Counted from the stretch's first letter, positions 14,153 to 22,459 are shown. The stretch is 24,370 bases of DNA from JBBSOW01 sp038259365 (GCA_038259365.1 JBBSOW010000042.1:1-24370); one strand, 5' to 3'. Numbers and translations are program-made. The notes: a model not told the origin generated them from the letters alone.

Positions 14153-17100
14153 GTGCTTTCGATCGCCAACCTCATGAACGCTATTCCTCCGAGCGCCTGG
14201 GCGAATCAGCAGACCCTCGTTCGAGGTTGGGATTATGCCAATTCCGGTCGCGTCCGCAGCCACGAGGTGGATCGGAACGGCGAAGGGGTCACCATCCAGG
14301 GAGACGTCGCCGGCACGCAGGTTTACCACGTCGTGATCTACGCCGATCTGATCGGCCCCCAGGCCGACGTCCGGGCGATCTGCGACTGCCCGGTGACCTG
14401 GTTCTGCAAGCACGCCGCCGCGCTACTGATGGTGGCCGCAGCGGGTCTCGAGCCTCGCGGGGCCCAGCGGCAGTGGCGTAGGGCGTTGGATGCGTTCGTC
14501 GACGAGCTCCCCAGACCGCTGGATATCCCCGGCTCTGGAGCCGCCTCTCGCACGCCCGTGGCGCTGCAGGTCGTCGTGCCACCACGACGACCTTCGCGGT
14601 ACGCCGACCGGCACCTCCCGCGCCACCCCCGGTTGGCCCTGCGGCCGGTTCGAATGGGCAAATCGGGTCGCTGGATCAAGACCGGGTTGAGCTGGCGTGA
14701 TCTGGCCACGGCGGGGTACGACCGCCACGCCCGCTACGACCCCGCGCTGATCGATGTCTTAATCCAGCTCCACCTCGCCCTGCAGGCCGGGCGCTCCTAC
14801 TGGTCCTCGGGCAACGACACCCTGGACCTGCAGTCCGCCGGGATGGGGCTCTGGCCGCTGCTCCACCGTGCGCGCGAGCTGGGTTTACCCATCGACTGCT
14901 CCGAGCCGAGCACCACCGTCGAACTGGCCGAGGCTCCGGGCGTTCCGCGGCTCGACCTCCGCCGTACCGACGGCCAGGTGCTGATGACTCCCGGAATGGA
15001 GCTCGCGGGCTCGTGGTGGGGCACCGAGCAGCTGAGCTTCATCGGCGAGACGCATTCTCCGCACGGGGTCGTGCTGTGGGGAGGCGACAACACCATCACC
15101 CTGGCGGCGTTAGACCCCCGACCCACGGATCCCCTACTCGGCTGGTTCGTCCGCGGCGACGAGATGAGCGTGCCGGAGAACGATCTCCCCGAGCTGCTGG
15201 GCGACTACCTTCCCAAGCTCCGCCAGGCCGTTACCGTCGGCTCCCGCGACGGTAGTGTCTCGCTGCCTGAGGTAGAGAAGATCGTCCTACGGGCTCAGTT
15301 GACCTGGGGCGACGACGCCAGCGCTCGGCTCGCCTGGCAGTGGCGTTACACCCTCAGCACCAAGGGCAGTGAACAGGTGCAGCGCACCTTCGCGGTGGAT
15401 CAACCCGCCGCGGGAGATCCCTCCCGGGAGCCCGGGGCCGAGCTGGCCCTCTTGGACAGCGCCGAGCTGACACCCGAGGTGAGCGCGTTCGTCGAACTGG
15501 GCCGCAACGGCCCGGGAACCATGGCCTCCGAGCAGCACCGCCGCGGCGTCGAGGCGATGGAGTTCGCTAGAGGAATTCTGCCCGAGCTGATCGATCACCC
15601 GGTGATCGAGCTTGAGGTGACCGGCGAGCCGCCCGACTTCCGCGAGGCAACCGGGGCGCCGGTCGTCCGGTTCGCCAGCTCCGCCGACGACCATCGCGAG
15701 AACCGTACGGATTGGCTCGATCTGGAGGTCGTCGTCTCCATCAACGATCGGGTGCTCGGAACCGTCTCGGTCGGTTTGGCCGACGTCCTCGCGGCCCTGG
15801 CCCAGGACGAGACGCGCGTGATGCTCAGACACGGCGTGTTCGTCGACCTCGACCGGCCGGAGCTCGACCAGTTGGCCCGGCTGGTCGCCGACGCCCGTGA
15901 GCTCAGCGAGCAGCCCCGCAACGGCCTCCGCCTGTCCAGGGATCAGCACGATCTGCTCGCCGAGGTGGAGGACATCGGGCCCACCGACGGTCAGGTGACG
16001 CAATGGGTTCGAGCCGCCGCGGCGCTACGCGACCTCGCCTCAGCCGTGCCGCCCGAGGAGCCGGCCGGGCTGACCGCGACCCTGCGGCCCTACCAGCGCG
16101 ACGGTTTCCAATGGCTCACCTTCCTGCACGAGCACGGCCTGGGTGGGGTGCTGGCCGACGACATGGGGCTGGGCAAGACGGTCCAGACGCTGGCGATGAT
16201 CGCCCGCGCCCGTGAGCTGGCCGCGCTCGATAGTGCACAGAACGGGGCCGCCCCCGCGCCGCCGTTTTTGGTGGTGGCGCCGTCGAGCGTGGTCGGCACC
16301 TGGGTGAGCGAGGTGCACAAGTTCACCCCGGATCTGCGGGTCGTGGCGATCACCGAATCGCGGGCACGGCGCGGCTGGTCGATCAGCCTCGTCACCGACC
16401 CCGACTTTCCGGCCGACATCGTCGTCACCACCTATACCCTGCTCCGGCTCGAGGCCCAGGCCTACGAGGCCCAGCCGTGGGCCGGGTTGGTGCTGGACGA
16501 GGCGCAGATGGTCAAGAATCATCGGAGCAAGACCTACGCCGCCGCGCGGGCGATCGACGCCGGTTCGCGGTTCGCGATCACCGGCACGCCGATGGAGAAC
16601 AACCTGATGGAGCTGTGGTCGGTGCTTTCGCTGGCCGCGCCGGGGCTGTTCCCCTACGCGGCCCGGTTCAAGGATCGGTTCGCCAAGCCGATCGAGCAGG
16701 GCCAGGACCCGGACACGCTGGCCTCGCTGCGCCGCCGCGTCAACCCGGTCATGCTGCGGCGGACCAAGGAGCTGGTGGCCGCCGACCTGCCCGCCAAGCA
16801 GGAGCAAATCCTGGAGGTCGAACTCAACGCCAAGCACCGCAAGATCTACGACACCCACCTGCAACGCGAGCGGCAACGGATCCTCAAGCTGCTCGACGAT
16901 CTCGACGAGAACCGGATCAGCATCTTGGCCTCGCTCACCCGGTTGCGGCAGCTGAGCCTCGATCCCGCGCTGGTGGACAGCGCTCACGAAAACGTCGGAT
17001 CGGCCAAGATCGATGCCCTCGTCGAGCACCTCATCGAGATCTCCGCCGAGGGCCACCGGGCGCTGGTGTTCAGCCAGTTCACCGGCTTCCTCGGCCGGGT

Positions 17101-17533
17101 CCGCGCGAGGCTCGACGCCGCCGGGATTGCGTACTCCTACCTCGACGGCCGGACGCGAAAGCGCGCCGAGGTCATCGACGGCTTCAAGGCGGGCGCGGAC
17201 CCGGTGTTCCTCATCAGCCTCAAGGCGGGCGGCGTCGGGCTCACCCTCACCGAGGCCGACTACTGCTTCCTGCTCGACCCCTGGTGGAACCCGGCGGTGG
17301 AGAACCAGGCCGTCGATCGCACCCACCGGATCGGCCAGACCCGCAACGTCGTGGTCTACCGGCTCGTCTCGGCCGGCACCATCGAACAGAAGGTGATGGA
17401 GCTCGCCCAGCGCAAGGCCGAGCTGTTCAACAGCGTCCTCGACGCCGATTCCATGATGTCTGCCGCCCTCACCTCCGACGACATCGCCGGTCTTCTCGAT
17501 CTCGCCGACCGTCCGTTGGACGATCCCGACTAG
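14153..17533 (+). CDS. SWIM zinc-finger SNF2-family helicase
   Basis: A 1126-residue ATP-dependent DNA translocase. Near the N-terminus a SWIM zinc finger is visible: C77-D-C79 ... C85-K-H87. About 550 residues of variable region follow. The SNF2 motor starts near residue 640 (LRPYQRDGFQWLTFL): Walker A DDMGLGKT (669-676), LVVAPSSVVGTW, Walker B DEAQ (782-785), ITGTPMENN, then the C-terminal RecA lobe with LVFSQFTGFLG, SLKAGGVGLTLTEADYCFLLDPWWNPAVENQAVDRTHRIGQTRNV. All motor motifs are intact. Such proteins remodel DNA-protein complexes; in bacteria their exact jobs are mostly unknown. The frame is open from 13946, but the added codons lack family character, and a promoter with its -10 box 6 bases before GTG 14153 supports this start. 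No methylase, nuclease or other defence partner is adjacent. Confidence 0.92.
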   Translation: MLSIANLMNAIPPSAWANQQTLVRGWDYANSGRVRSHEVDRNGEGVTIQGDVAGTQVYHVVIYADLIGPQADVRAICDCPVTWFCKHAAALLMVAAAGLEPRGAQRQWRRALDAFVDELPRPLDIPGSGAASRTPVALQVVVPPRRPSRYADRHLPRHPRLALRPVRMGKSGRWIKTGLSWRDLATAGYDRHARYDPALIDVLIQLHLALQAGRSYWSSGNDTLDLQSAGMGLWPLLHRARELGLPIDCSEPSTTVELAEAPGVPRLDLRRTDGQVLMTPGMELAGSWWGTEQLSFIGETHSPHGVVLWGGDNTITLAALDPRPTDPLLGWFVRGDEMSVPENDLPELLGDYLPKLRQAVTVGSRDGSVSLPEVEKIVLRAQLTWGDDASARLAWQWRYTLSTKGSEQVQRTFAVDQPAAGDPSREPGAELALLDSAELTPEVSAFVELGRNGPGTMASEQHRRGVEAMEFARGILPELIDHPVIELEVTGEPPDFREATGAPVVRFASSADDHRENRTDWLDLEVVVSINDRVLGTVSVGLADVLAALAQDETRVMLRHGVFVDLDRPELDQLARLVADARELSEQPRNGLRLSRDQHDLLAEVEDIGPTDGQVTQWVRAAAALRDLASAVPPEEPAGLTATLRPYQRDGFQWLTFLHEHGLGGVLADDMGLGKTVQTLAMIARARELAALDSAQNGAAPAPPFLVVAPSSVVGTWVSEVHKFTPDLRVVAITESRARRGWSISLVTDPDFPADIVVTTYTLLRLEAQAYEAQPWAGLVLDEAQMVKNHRSKTYAAARAIDAGSRFAITGTPMENNLMELWSVLSLAAPGLFPYAARFKDRFAKPIEQGQDPDTLASLRRRVNPVMLRRTKELVAADLPAKQEQILEVELNAKHRKIYDTHLQRERQRILKLLDDLDENRISILASLTRLRQLSLDPALVDSAHENVGSAKIDALVEHLIEISAEGHRALVFSQFTGFLGRVRARLDAAGIAYSYLDGRTRKRAEVIDGFKAGADPVFLISLKAGGVGLTLTEADYCFLLDPWWNPAVENQAVDRTHRIGQTRNVVVYRLVSAGTIEQKVMELAQRKAELFNSVLDADSMMSAALTSDDIAGLLDLADRPLDDPD

Positions 17534-17647
17534 GGGCGCACAATTCGTTCGCCGACTTGGATCGTGGTGAAAAGATAGGGCAACGGCGCACACGCGCGCT
17601 GGGATGGCATTTCTGCCGCCATATGTCTTAGAGACCAGGAGCACACC

Positions 17648-17869
17648 TTGAGCGATCACACATTGGACGACAGCAACACCACCAGCTTTGCCGACCTCGG
17701 CAAGGAAATGTGGTCTTACCTCACCGGTAAGGGCGCGGCAATCAACTACGAATTCGTCGACATGACCGTCGAGGTTCCGAAGAACACCGGCCCCGACGCG
17801 GCGCGGGCCACCTGGAAACTGAACGGCACGTTGCGTATCACCACTGCCGAGAACGTTTCGGCACAGTGA
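17648..17869 (+). CDS. Unrecognised 73-residue protein, first of a coupled pair
   Basis: A small acidic protein (MSDHTLDDSNTTSFADLGKE...) with no signal peptide or membrane segment. The middle GKGAAINYEFVDMTVEVPKN and the end ATWKLNGTLRITTAEN suggest an amphipathic beta-sheet fold. The start is TTG 17648, supported by AGGAG 6 bases upstream. It begins 114 bases after the helicase stop, so it may be cotranscribed with it or have its own promoter. Its stop overlaps the GTG of the next gene by 4 bases, so the two products are probably made together. I do not recognise the family. Confidence 0.65.
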   Translation: MSDHTLDDSNTTSFADLGKEMWSYLTGKGAAINYEFVDMTVEVPKNTGPDAARATWKLNGTLRITTAENVSAQ

Positions 17870-18315
17870 CCGCTCGAGAGCACCGCCGTGGCCAGCCGAC
17901 CCCGGTGGTGCTCTCGGTCGCCGCTGACCTCGACATCGACGTCGACGGTCACTCCGCCCGCCTCGAGGGAGACGGGCGGCGGTTAGTGCTGCGCAGCGAT
18001 AATCCTGAACTGCTGTGGTCGAGCCTGCTCAACGCGTCGCTCCCAGACGAGGTCGGCAACGTGAGCGGACTGCGCTCGGTGGGTCGCGCGGCCAGCAAAA
18101 TGGCCGACGCAGGTATCCACCTCGACGTGGAAGGCCCGCGCGGCACAGTCGTGGGCATCGGGGACGGTGAGGATTCAAGATTCGGTCGCTTGGTCACGGG
18201 CAGCGCCGCGGTACAGCCAAAATCGGTGCGCTCACTGTTGCCTTTTATCGGTGTCGTCGTCAGAAAGGTTCTCCATCGAAACCCGCTAGACCCCAGGAGG
18301 GACCGCGCCGGTTGA
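17866..18315 (+). CDS. Unrecognised 149-residue protein, second of a coupled pair
   Basis: It starts at GTG 17866 overlapping the previous stop by 4 bases and has no ribosome site of its own, so translation is likely coupled. Residues about 13-45 (VVLSVAADLDIDVDGHSARLEGDGRRLVLRSDNP) look like a small beta-sheet unit; the middle (LRSVGRAASKMADAGIHLDVEGPRGTVVGIGDG) alternates helix and strand; the end (SLLPFIGVVVRKVLHRNPLDPRRDR) is a hydrophobic stretch followed by basic residues, which could touch the membrane or nucleic acid. There is no signal peptide. I do not recognise the family. Confidence 0.65.
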   Translation: MTAREHRRGQPTPVVLSVAADLDIDVDGHSARLEGDGRRLVLRSDNPELLWSSLLNASLPDEVGNVSGLRSVGRAASKMADAGIHLDVEGPRGTVVGIGDGEDSRFGRLVTGSAAVQPKSVRSLLPFIGVVVRKVLHRNPLDPRRDRAG

Positions 18316-18324
18316 CGAGGGACC

Positions 18325-18340
18325 CGACCGCATGCGGTCG
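18325..18340 (+). terminator. Palindromic hairpin after the coupled pair
   Basis: A perfect 16-base palindrome, CGACCG-CATG-CGGTCG, begins 10 bases after the stop of the second unknown gene. As RNA it gives a 6-bp stem with a 4-base loop. There is no T tract, so it is a plausible but unproven terminator. Confidence 0.4.
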
Positions 18341-18431
18341 CCTTCTGGCGCCTTGACTCCCATTGGCGCAGCGGGTCTAGGTGATCGGCGTGCGGATCTG
18401 TGGCGCTTGCCCGCGCGTGGTGACATAGAAC

Positions 18432-18455
18432 TGGATGGATGGATGGATGGATGGA
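18432..18455 (-). repeat. (TCCA)6 tandem repeat at the tRNA 3' end
   Basis: On the minus strand six perfect TCCA units run from 18455 to 18432. The first unit is the discriminator base U73 plus the encoded CCA of the tRNA-Gly gene; five more copies follow directly. A tetranucleotide run of this kind can change copy number by slippage. Confidence 0.95.
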
Positions 18456-18525
18456 GCGAGCGACGGGAATCGAACCCGCATGTTCAGCTTGGGAAGCTGA
18501 TGTTCTGCCATTGAACTACGCTCGC
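18452..18525 (-). tRNA. tRNA-Gly (anticodon CCC)
   Basis: Minus-strand cloverleaf. Acceptor arms GCGAGCG/CGCTCGC pair perfectly; D arm GTTC-AATGGCA-GAAC; anticodon arm TCAGC-TTCCCAA-GCTGA with CCC in the loop; 4-base variable loop; T arm GCGGG-TTCGATT-CCCGT (one G-U pair); discriminator T. The next three bases are CCA, so the 3' end is encoded. The body is 71 nt plus CCA. It decodes GGG glycine codons. tRNA-Gly genes often serve as integration sites, but no integrase is seen in this window. Confidence 0.95.
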
Positions 18526-18550
18526 GCGGCGCCTGATCGGCGCGGCTCGA

Positions 18551-18581
18551 AGTCTAGCCGATTCCCCTGCGCCCCCGTCCA
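18551..18581 (-). promoter_or_regulatory. Probable promoter of tRNA-Gly
   Basis: Minus-strand TAGACT (18556-18551) fits TANNNT and would start RNA about 19 bases before the mature tRNA. TGGACG (18581-18576) lies 19 bp further upstream as a possible -35, a rather long spacer. Confidence 0.35.
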
Positions 18582-18650
18582 GTGACGACGCGCTTAAGGC
18601 CGAGCCCTGAGGGATCGCCCTGACCGCCTACCCATAAGCCGACGCTCCCC

Positions 18651-18679
18651 TTACCGAAGCTTGCCCCCTGGCCTACCGT
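18651..18679 (+). promoter_or_regulatory. Promoter for leaderless DUF1707 gene
   Basis: TTACCG (18651-18656), a 17-bp spacer and TACCGT (18674-18679), then 6 bases to ATG 18686. No ribosome site is present in those 6 bases. Confidence 0.5.
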
Positions 18680-18685
18680 GGAACC

Positions 18686-19348
18686 ATGAGCGACACGTGG
18701 GAGTCATCCGAGCCTGAGCGGTTAGAGCCCCCGAAGAAGAGCCTGCGCGCCTCGGACGCCGATCGGGATCAGGTGGCCACGCTGCTCTCCCACGCCTACG
18801 CGGAGGGCCGGATCACCCACGACGAGCACGACGAGCGGATGAGCGCCGCGATGACCGCCCGCACCTTCGACGAACTCATCCCGCTCACCGCCGACCTCGC
18901 CCCGCTCGAGAAGCCGCTACCGGTCTCCGCGGAGGAACGGGCCAAGCTGCCCGTGGTGGACCGCAACGGCGCCAGCCCGGAGCTCGACAACATGACGACG
19001 ATCTTCGGTGAACTGAAGCGTCAGGATCAGTGGCGGGTGCACAAGCACTCCAACTCCTACATCCTGTTCGGCGAGAGCAAGCTCGACATGCGCGAGGCCA
19101 TCTTCGACGACACCGAGGTCAACCTCAGCGGTCTCGTCTGTTTCGGTGAGGTGAAGATCCTGGTCCCCGAGGGGGTAAACGTCCGCGACAACACCTCGAC
19201 GATCCTGGGCGAGACCTCGATCAAGGGCTTAGCCCCCCATCCCGACGGTCCGACGCTCAATCTCAAGGGCACGGTCCTCTTCGGCTCCATCACCGTCCGA
19301 GGACCCGAGGTGAAGCAATGGTGGCGAAGAAACAAGAAGCGCGACTGA
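18686..19348 (+). CDS. DUF1707 protein with LiaF-like C-terminal domain
   Basis: 220 residues, no signal peptide or membrane segment. Residues about 20-72 (LRASDADRDQVATLLSHAYAEGRITHDEHDERMSAAMTARTFDELIPLTADL) are a clear DUF1707 (SHOCT-like) domain. After a linker, residues about 105-205 (TTIFGELKRQDQWRV...SYILFGESKLDMREAIF...VCFGEVKILVPEGVNV...STILGETSI) form the repeated beta structure of LiaF/cell-wall-active-antibiotic-response C-terminal domains. In Firmicutes LiaF regulates an envelope stress system; in actinobacteria the role of this combination is unknown. A -10 box 6 bases before ATG suggests a leaderless mRNA. It lies 32 bases before two bPH2 membrane-protein genes. Confidence 0.85.
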   Translation: MSDTWESSEPERLEPPKKSLRASDADRDQVATLLSHAYAEGRITHDEHDERMSAAMTARTFDELIPLTADLAPLEKPLPVSAEERAKLPVVDRNGASPELDNMTTIFGELKRQDQWRVHKHSNSYILFGESKLDMREAIFDDTEVNLSGLVCFGEVKILVPEGVNVRDNTSTILGETSIKGLAPHPDGPTLNLKGTVLFGSITVRGPEVKQWWRRNKKRD

Positions 19349-19365
19349 CTCCCCTGCGCACCGAT

Positions 19366-19371
19366 TAGGCT
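19366..19371 (+). promoter_or_regulatory. -10 box before the first bPH2 gene
   Basis: TAGGCT lies 9 bases before ATG 19381, in the 32-base gap after the DUF1707 gene. It would give a leader of only a few bases. No good -35 is seen, and cotranscription from upstream is also possible. Confidence 0.35.
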
Positions 19372-19380
19372 GGGCCCACC

Positions 19381-19869
19381 ATGAACGAGCTTTTTGCCCC
19401 TCCCCAGTACACCTGGCGGCCCATCTCCAGGCGTTACCGCGACCTCAGTTGGCTCGCCGACGCTGTCGTCATCGTCATCGCCTCTATCGCGGCCATCATC
19501 GTCGGCGTGCTGACCGATCTCTGGTGGATCAGCGCCATCATCTGGGGTGTCATCCTGCCGTTTGTCGCGTGGGACGTGTTCCGCGCCAACCGCTACTGGA
19601 AGTCCTGGGGCTACGCCGAGCTCGAGGACGATCTCTACATCACCCACGGCCTGCTGTTCAAGTCCCTCACCATCGTGCCGTACGGCCGGATGCAGGTCGT
19701 CGAGGTGGAGAGCGGGCCCATCGAGCGGGCGTTCGGGATGGCGACGGTGAAGCTCATCACCGCGAGCCCCCAGAGCGACGCCACCATCCCCGGACTGCCC
19801 CCCGAGGAGGCGGCCGCGCTGCGCGACCGGCTCACCGAGCGCGGCGAATCGCGGGCGACGGGCCTGTGA
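19381..19869 (+). CDS. bPH2-domain membrane protein (YdbS-like)
   Basis: 162 residues. Two adjacent membrane segments (about 28-45, AVVIVIASIAAIIVGVL, and about 49-63, WISAIIWGVILPFVAW) precede a bacterial PH-like domain (about 70-150) with the family signature DDLYITHGLLFKSLTIVPYGRMQVVEVESGPIERAFGMATVKLITAS. Proteins of this YdbS/YdbT group sit in the cytoplasmic membrane with the PH-like fold inside; their function is unclear, with links to envelope stress. No ribosome site is evident, in keeping with a short or absent leader. Its stop overlaps the next start by 4 bases, so the two are probably made together. Confidence 0.85.
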   Translation: MNELFAPPQYTWRPISRRYRDLSWLADAVVIVIASIAAIIVGVLTDLWWISAIIWGVILPFVAWDVFRANRYWKSWGYAELEDDLYITHGLLFKSLTIVPYGRMQVVEVESGPIERAFGMATVKLITASPQSDATIPGLPPEEAAALRDRLTERGESRATGL

Positions 19870-21500
19870 GCGACCAGTTTCCGGACCACCGACGCCTGGC
19901 GGACTATCCTCCACCGGCGCCGCCGTTCGACCAGCCGCGGCCGTTCGACCAGCCTCGGCCGTTCGACCAGTCGACGGGCGCGCCCGAGTTCAACCGGCCG
20001 ACACCACCGCTCGGCGTTCCCGGGGTGCCTCCGGGCGAACCTCTGGTCAAGAAGACCGAGCGTCCCCACCCGCTGACCCCGCTGATCCGCGGTTGGATCA
20101 TCCTCGTTGCCATAGTCCTCAGCTTCGGACGCGAGTTCCTCCCCGGCAGGCAAGACGGCCGGACCTTGCCGCCGCTTACGTGGATCGTCCTGGGCGTCAC
20201 TGCCGTCGTCGTCTTGGCCGCGCTGGCCGGCCTGGCGAGCTGGTACTTCACCAAGTACGTGCTCGACGACGAGGAACTGCGGATCGAGACCGGCTTTTTG
20301 AACCGCAACTCCAAGCGCATCCCGTTCGTGAAGATCCAGTCGGTCGATCTCATTCAACCCCTTGTCGCGCGGCTGCTCGGGCTCTGCGAGGTGCGCATCG
20401 AGGTCGGTAGTGGCGGCGATTCCGGCGCCAAGCTGCGCTACCTCAGCCACGCCAAGGCCACCCACATGCGCGACTATCTGATCACGCGCGCCCACGGCGA
20501 GCAGATCAGCGTGGCCGATTCCGCCACTACGCCCGGGGCGAGCCGCCTCACCGACCTCGCCAGCACTGACCGCCCCATCATCACCATCTCCCCGGACCGA
20601 CTCATTTTGGGATTCGTCCTCTCCACCGACTTCATCATCCCCGCGTTCTTCCTGGTGGCGGCCCTCGTGGTCAGCATGGCGCTTGGGGCCGGCTTCTTTG
20701 CCCTCCCGGTCGTGCTACCGCTCGGCATCGGTCTGGTGACGATGATCTCGCGCCGGGTGTTGGCCCAGTTCAACTACACCCTCGCCGAGGCGGGCAAGGG
20801 CCTGCGCATCACCCGCGGGCTGACCAACCTCACCAGCCAGTCCGTACCCGTGGATCGCATCCAGGGGGTTCGGATCAGCCAGTCCATCCTGTGGCGCAAG
20901 TTCGGTTGGAGCCGCGTCGAGATCGACGTCCTGGGTTACGGCGGCGGGGGCTCGGAGGACGGCACCTCCTCCAGCGCGTCCAACCTGTTGCTGCCCGTGG
21001 CCGACAAGGCCCAGGTCCAGGTGGCCCTGGCGCGCATCCTGCCCGCGGTGGATCTCGACGCCATCGAGATGCACCCCAGCCCGCGCAACGCGCGCTTCAT
21101 CCGTTGGTTCGACTTTTGGACCCTGCGTTGGGGCGTCGACGAGCGTGTCATCGCCGTGCGGCGTGGCTGGCTGACGCGCACCCTGGAACTCGTCCCGCAC
21201 ACCAAGACCCAATCGGTCCGGCTCACCCAAGGCCCCCTGCAGCGGTGCTTGAAGCTGGCCAGCGTGCACGTGGACAACACCCCCGGGCCCGTCGACATGG
21301 TCGCGGTGCACCTGTCGCTCGAGACCGCCCGGTGGGTGGCGATGTCCCAGCTGGGCCGAGCCGAACGGGCTCAATCGTTGGCCGCGGCGCCGGTTCCGCA
21401 GACTGCCCCCGAGATGCTCGCCCGAACCCTCGAGGGCGAGCCCGCCATCGACGAGCATCGACTCGTCGAGAGCCACGAGGAGAGCGAGAGCGCGAGCTAG
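19866..21500 (+). CDS. Multi-bPH2 membrane protein (YdbT-like)
   Basis: 544 residues, starting at GTG 19866 by 4-base overlap with the preceding gene. The first 60 residues are Pro-rich and contain three tandem PFDQ units. Two membrane segments (WIILVAIVLSF and WIVLGVTAVVVLAALAGLASWYF) lead to a first bPH2 domain (VLDDEELRIETGFLNRNSKRIPFVKIQSVDLIQPL). A further membrane region (FIIPAFFLVAALVVSMALGAGFFALPVVLPLGIGLVTM) is followed by a second bPH2 domain (FNYTLAEAGKGLRITRGLTN...VDRIQGVRISQ) and a third (DERVIAVRRGWLTRTLELVPHTKTQSVRLTQGPL). This is the usual partner of a YdbS-type protein. The function is unknown. Its TAG stop shares CTAG with the opposite galE stop. Confidence 0.88.
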   Translation: MSDQFPDHRRLADYPPPAPPFDQPRPFDQPRPFDQSTGAPEFNRPTPPLGVPGVPPGEPLVKKTERPHPLTPLIRGWIILVAIVLSFGREFLPGRQDGRTLPPLTWIVLGVTAVVVLAALAGLASWYFTKYVLDDEELRIETGFLNRNSKRIPFVKIQSVDLIQPLVARLLGLCEVRIEVGSGGDSGAKLRYLSHAKATHMRDYLITRAHGEQISVADSATTPGASRLTDLASTDRPIITISPDRLILGFVLSTDFIIPAFFLVAALVVSMALGAGFFALPVVLPLGIGLVTMISRRVLAQFNYTLAEAGKGLRITRGLTNLTSQSVPVDRIQGVRISQSILWRKFGWSRVEIDVLGYGGGGSEDGTSSSASNLLLPVADKAQVQVALARILPAVDLDAIEMHPSPRNARFIRWFDFWTLRWGVDERVIAVRRGWLTRTLELVPHTKTQSVRLTQGPLQRCLKLASVHVDNTPGPVDMVAVHLSLETARWVAMSQLGRAERAQSLAAAPVPQTAPEMLARTLEGEPAIDEHRLVESHEESESAS

Positions 21501-22459
21501 TTGCGAGCCTGTCGCGCCGCGTAAGCACTGCGCACCATGTCGTCGACATCGTGTCGCATGGACCAGTTCAGGTCACGGGCGGCCAGGCTGCCGTCGGCCA
21601 CGATGCGGGCCGGATCCCCCGGCCGCGGAGCCTTCACCTCGGGCTCGAACTCGGTGCCGGTCACCCGTCGCACCGAGTCCATGATCTCGCGCACCGAGAG
21701 CCCGTCACCCGAGCCCAGGTTGTAGACCGATTCCAGCTTTTCGTCGTTCTCCAGCGCCCTCGCGGCGGCGACGTGGGAGACGGCGAGATCGGCGACGTGC
21801 ACGTAGTCGCGCACGCAAGTGCCGTCGGGCGTGGGGTAGTCGTCGCCGTTGATATAAGGGGTCTTGCCGGCGGCCAACTGCTCCATGACGATCGGGAACA
21901 GGTTGTGCGGGCTCGTGTCGTAGAGGGCATCGACGGCCGAACCGACCACGTTGAAGTAGCGCAGCGAAGTGTGCGCCAGAGGCGTGGCCCGCGCCTGATC
22001 GCGCAGCAGCCATTCGCCGATGAGCTTCGACTCGCCGTAGGGCGATTCCGGTGCGGTGGGGCTCTGCTCGGTGACGAGGTCGGTGTCGGGAGTGCCGTAC
22101 ACCGCCGCGCTGGAGGAGAAGACGATCTTTTCAATGCCGTGTTCGTGCATGGCGGACAGCAGGCTCATCATGCCCGTGACGTTTTGCTCGTAGGTGTGCA
22201 GCGGCTGGTGCACCGAGACCCCGGCGTACTTGAACCCGGCGATGTGCACGACGCCCGTGACGCCGAAGTTGGCGATGGTCTTGGCCACCACCGGCTGATC
22301 GAGGACGGTGTCCTCCACGAACGGCACGCCCGGATCGACGAACGAACGGTGCCCGCTGGAGAGGTCATCGAGCACGACGACATCCATGCCCGCGGCGAGG
22401 AACTCCCGAACCACGTGCGAGCCGATGTAACCCGCCCCGCCAGTTACCAGCCACGACAT
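21497..22459 (-). CDS. galE: UDP-glucose 4-epimerase
   Basis: Cytoplasmic short-chain dehydrogenase of 320 residues that interconverts UDP-glucose and UDP-galactose through bound NAD. The Rossmann motif is TGGAGYIGSH (6-15); the catalytic pair is Y141-x3-K145 in SPYGESK, with the Ser in FSSSAAVYG (114-122). NLGSGDGLSVREI and KAPRPGDPARIVAD near the end are typical of GalE. Two ATGs are close together: ATG 22459 has GAGGAG 6 bases upstream, whereas at ATG 22465 the same site abuts the start codon, so I use 22459. It lies 92 bases downstream of a sugar transporter in the same direction and may be cotranscribed; it could also serve cell-wall polysaccharide synthesis. Confidence 0.93.
   Translation of the reverse strand: MSWLVTGGAGYIGSHVVREFLAAGMDVVVLDDLSSGHRSFVDPGVPFVEDTVLDQPVVAKTIANFGVTGVVHIAGFKYAGVSVHQPLHTYEQNVTGMMSLLSAMHEHGIEKIVFSSSAAVYGTPDTDLVTEQSPTAPESPYGESKLIGEWLLRDQARATPLAHTSLRYFNVVGSAVDALYDTSPHNLFPIVMEQLAAGKTPYINGDDYPTPDGTCVRDYVHVADLAVSHVAAARALENDEKLESVYNLGSGDGLSVREIMDSVRRVTGTEFEPEVKAPRPGDPARIVADGSLAARDLNWSMRHDVDDMVRSAYAARQARN

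Noticed and set aside
14153..18315. Helicase plus two small genes as an anti-phage defence island
   Set aside because: SNF2 helicases occur in defence systems, but no methylase, nuclease, phospholipase D or other defence domain is adjacent, and no mobile-element marks are seen.
18332..18514. 60-codon plus-strand frame ending SERRESNPHVQLGKLMFCH
   Set aside because: Its C-terminal half is the antisense of the tRNA-Gly gene and its TCCA repeat, a known source of spurious protein annotations.
19449..19865. Upstream extension of the large bPH2 protein
   Set aside because: It is an out-of-frame shadow of the preceding bPH2 gene; GTG 19866 gives a standard 4-base overlap.
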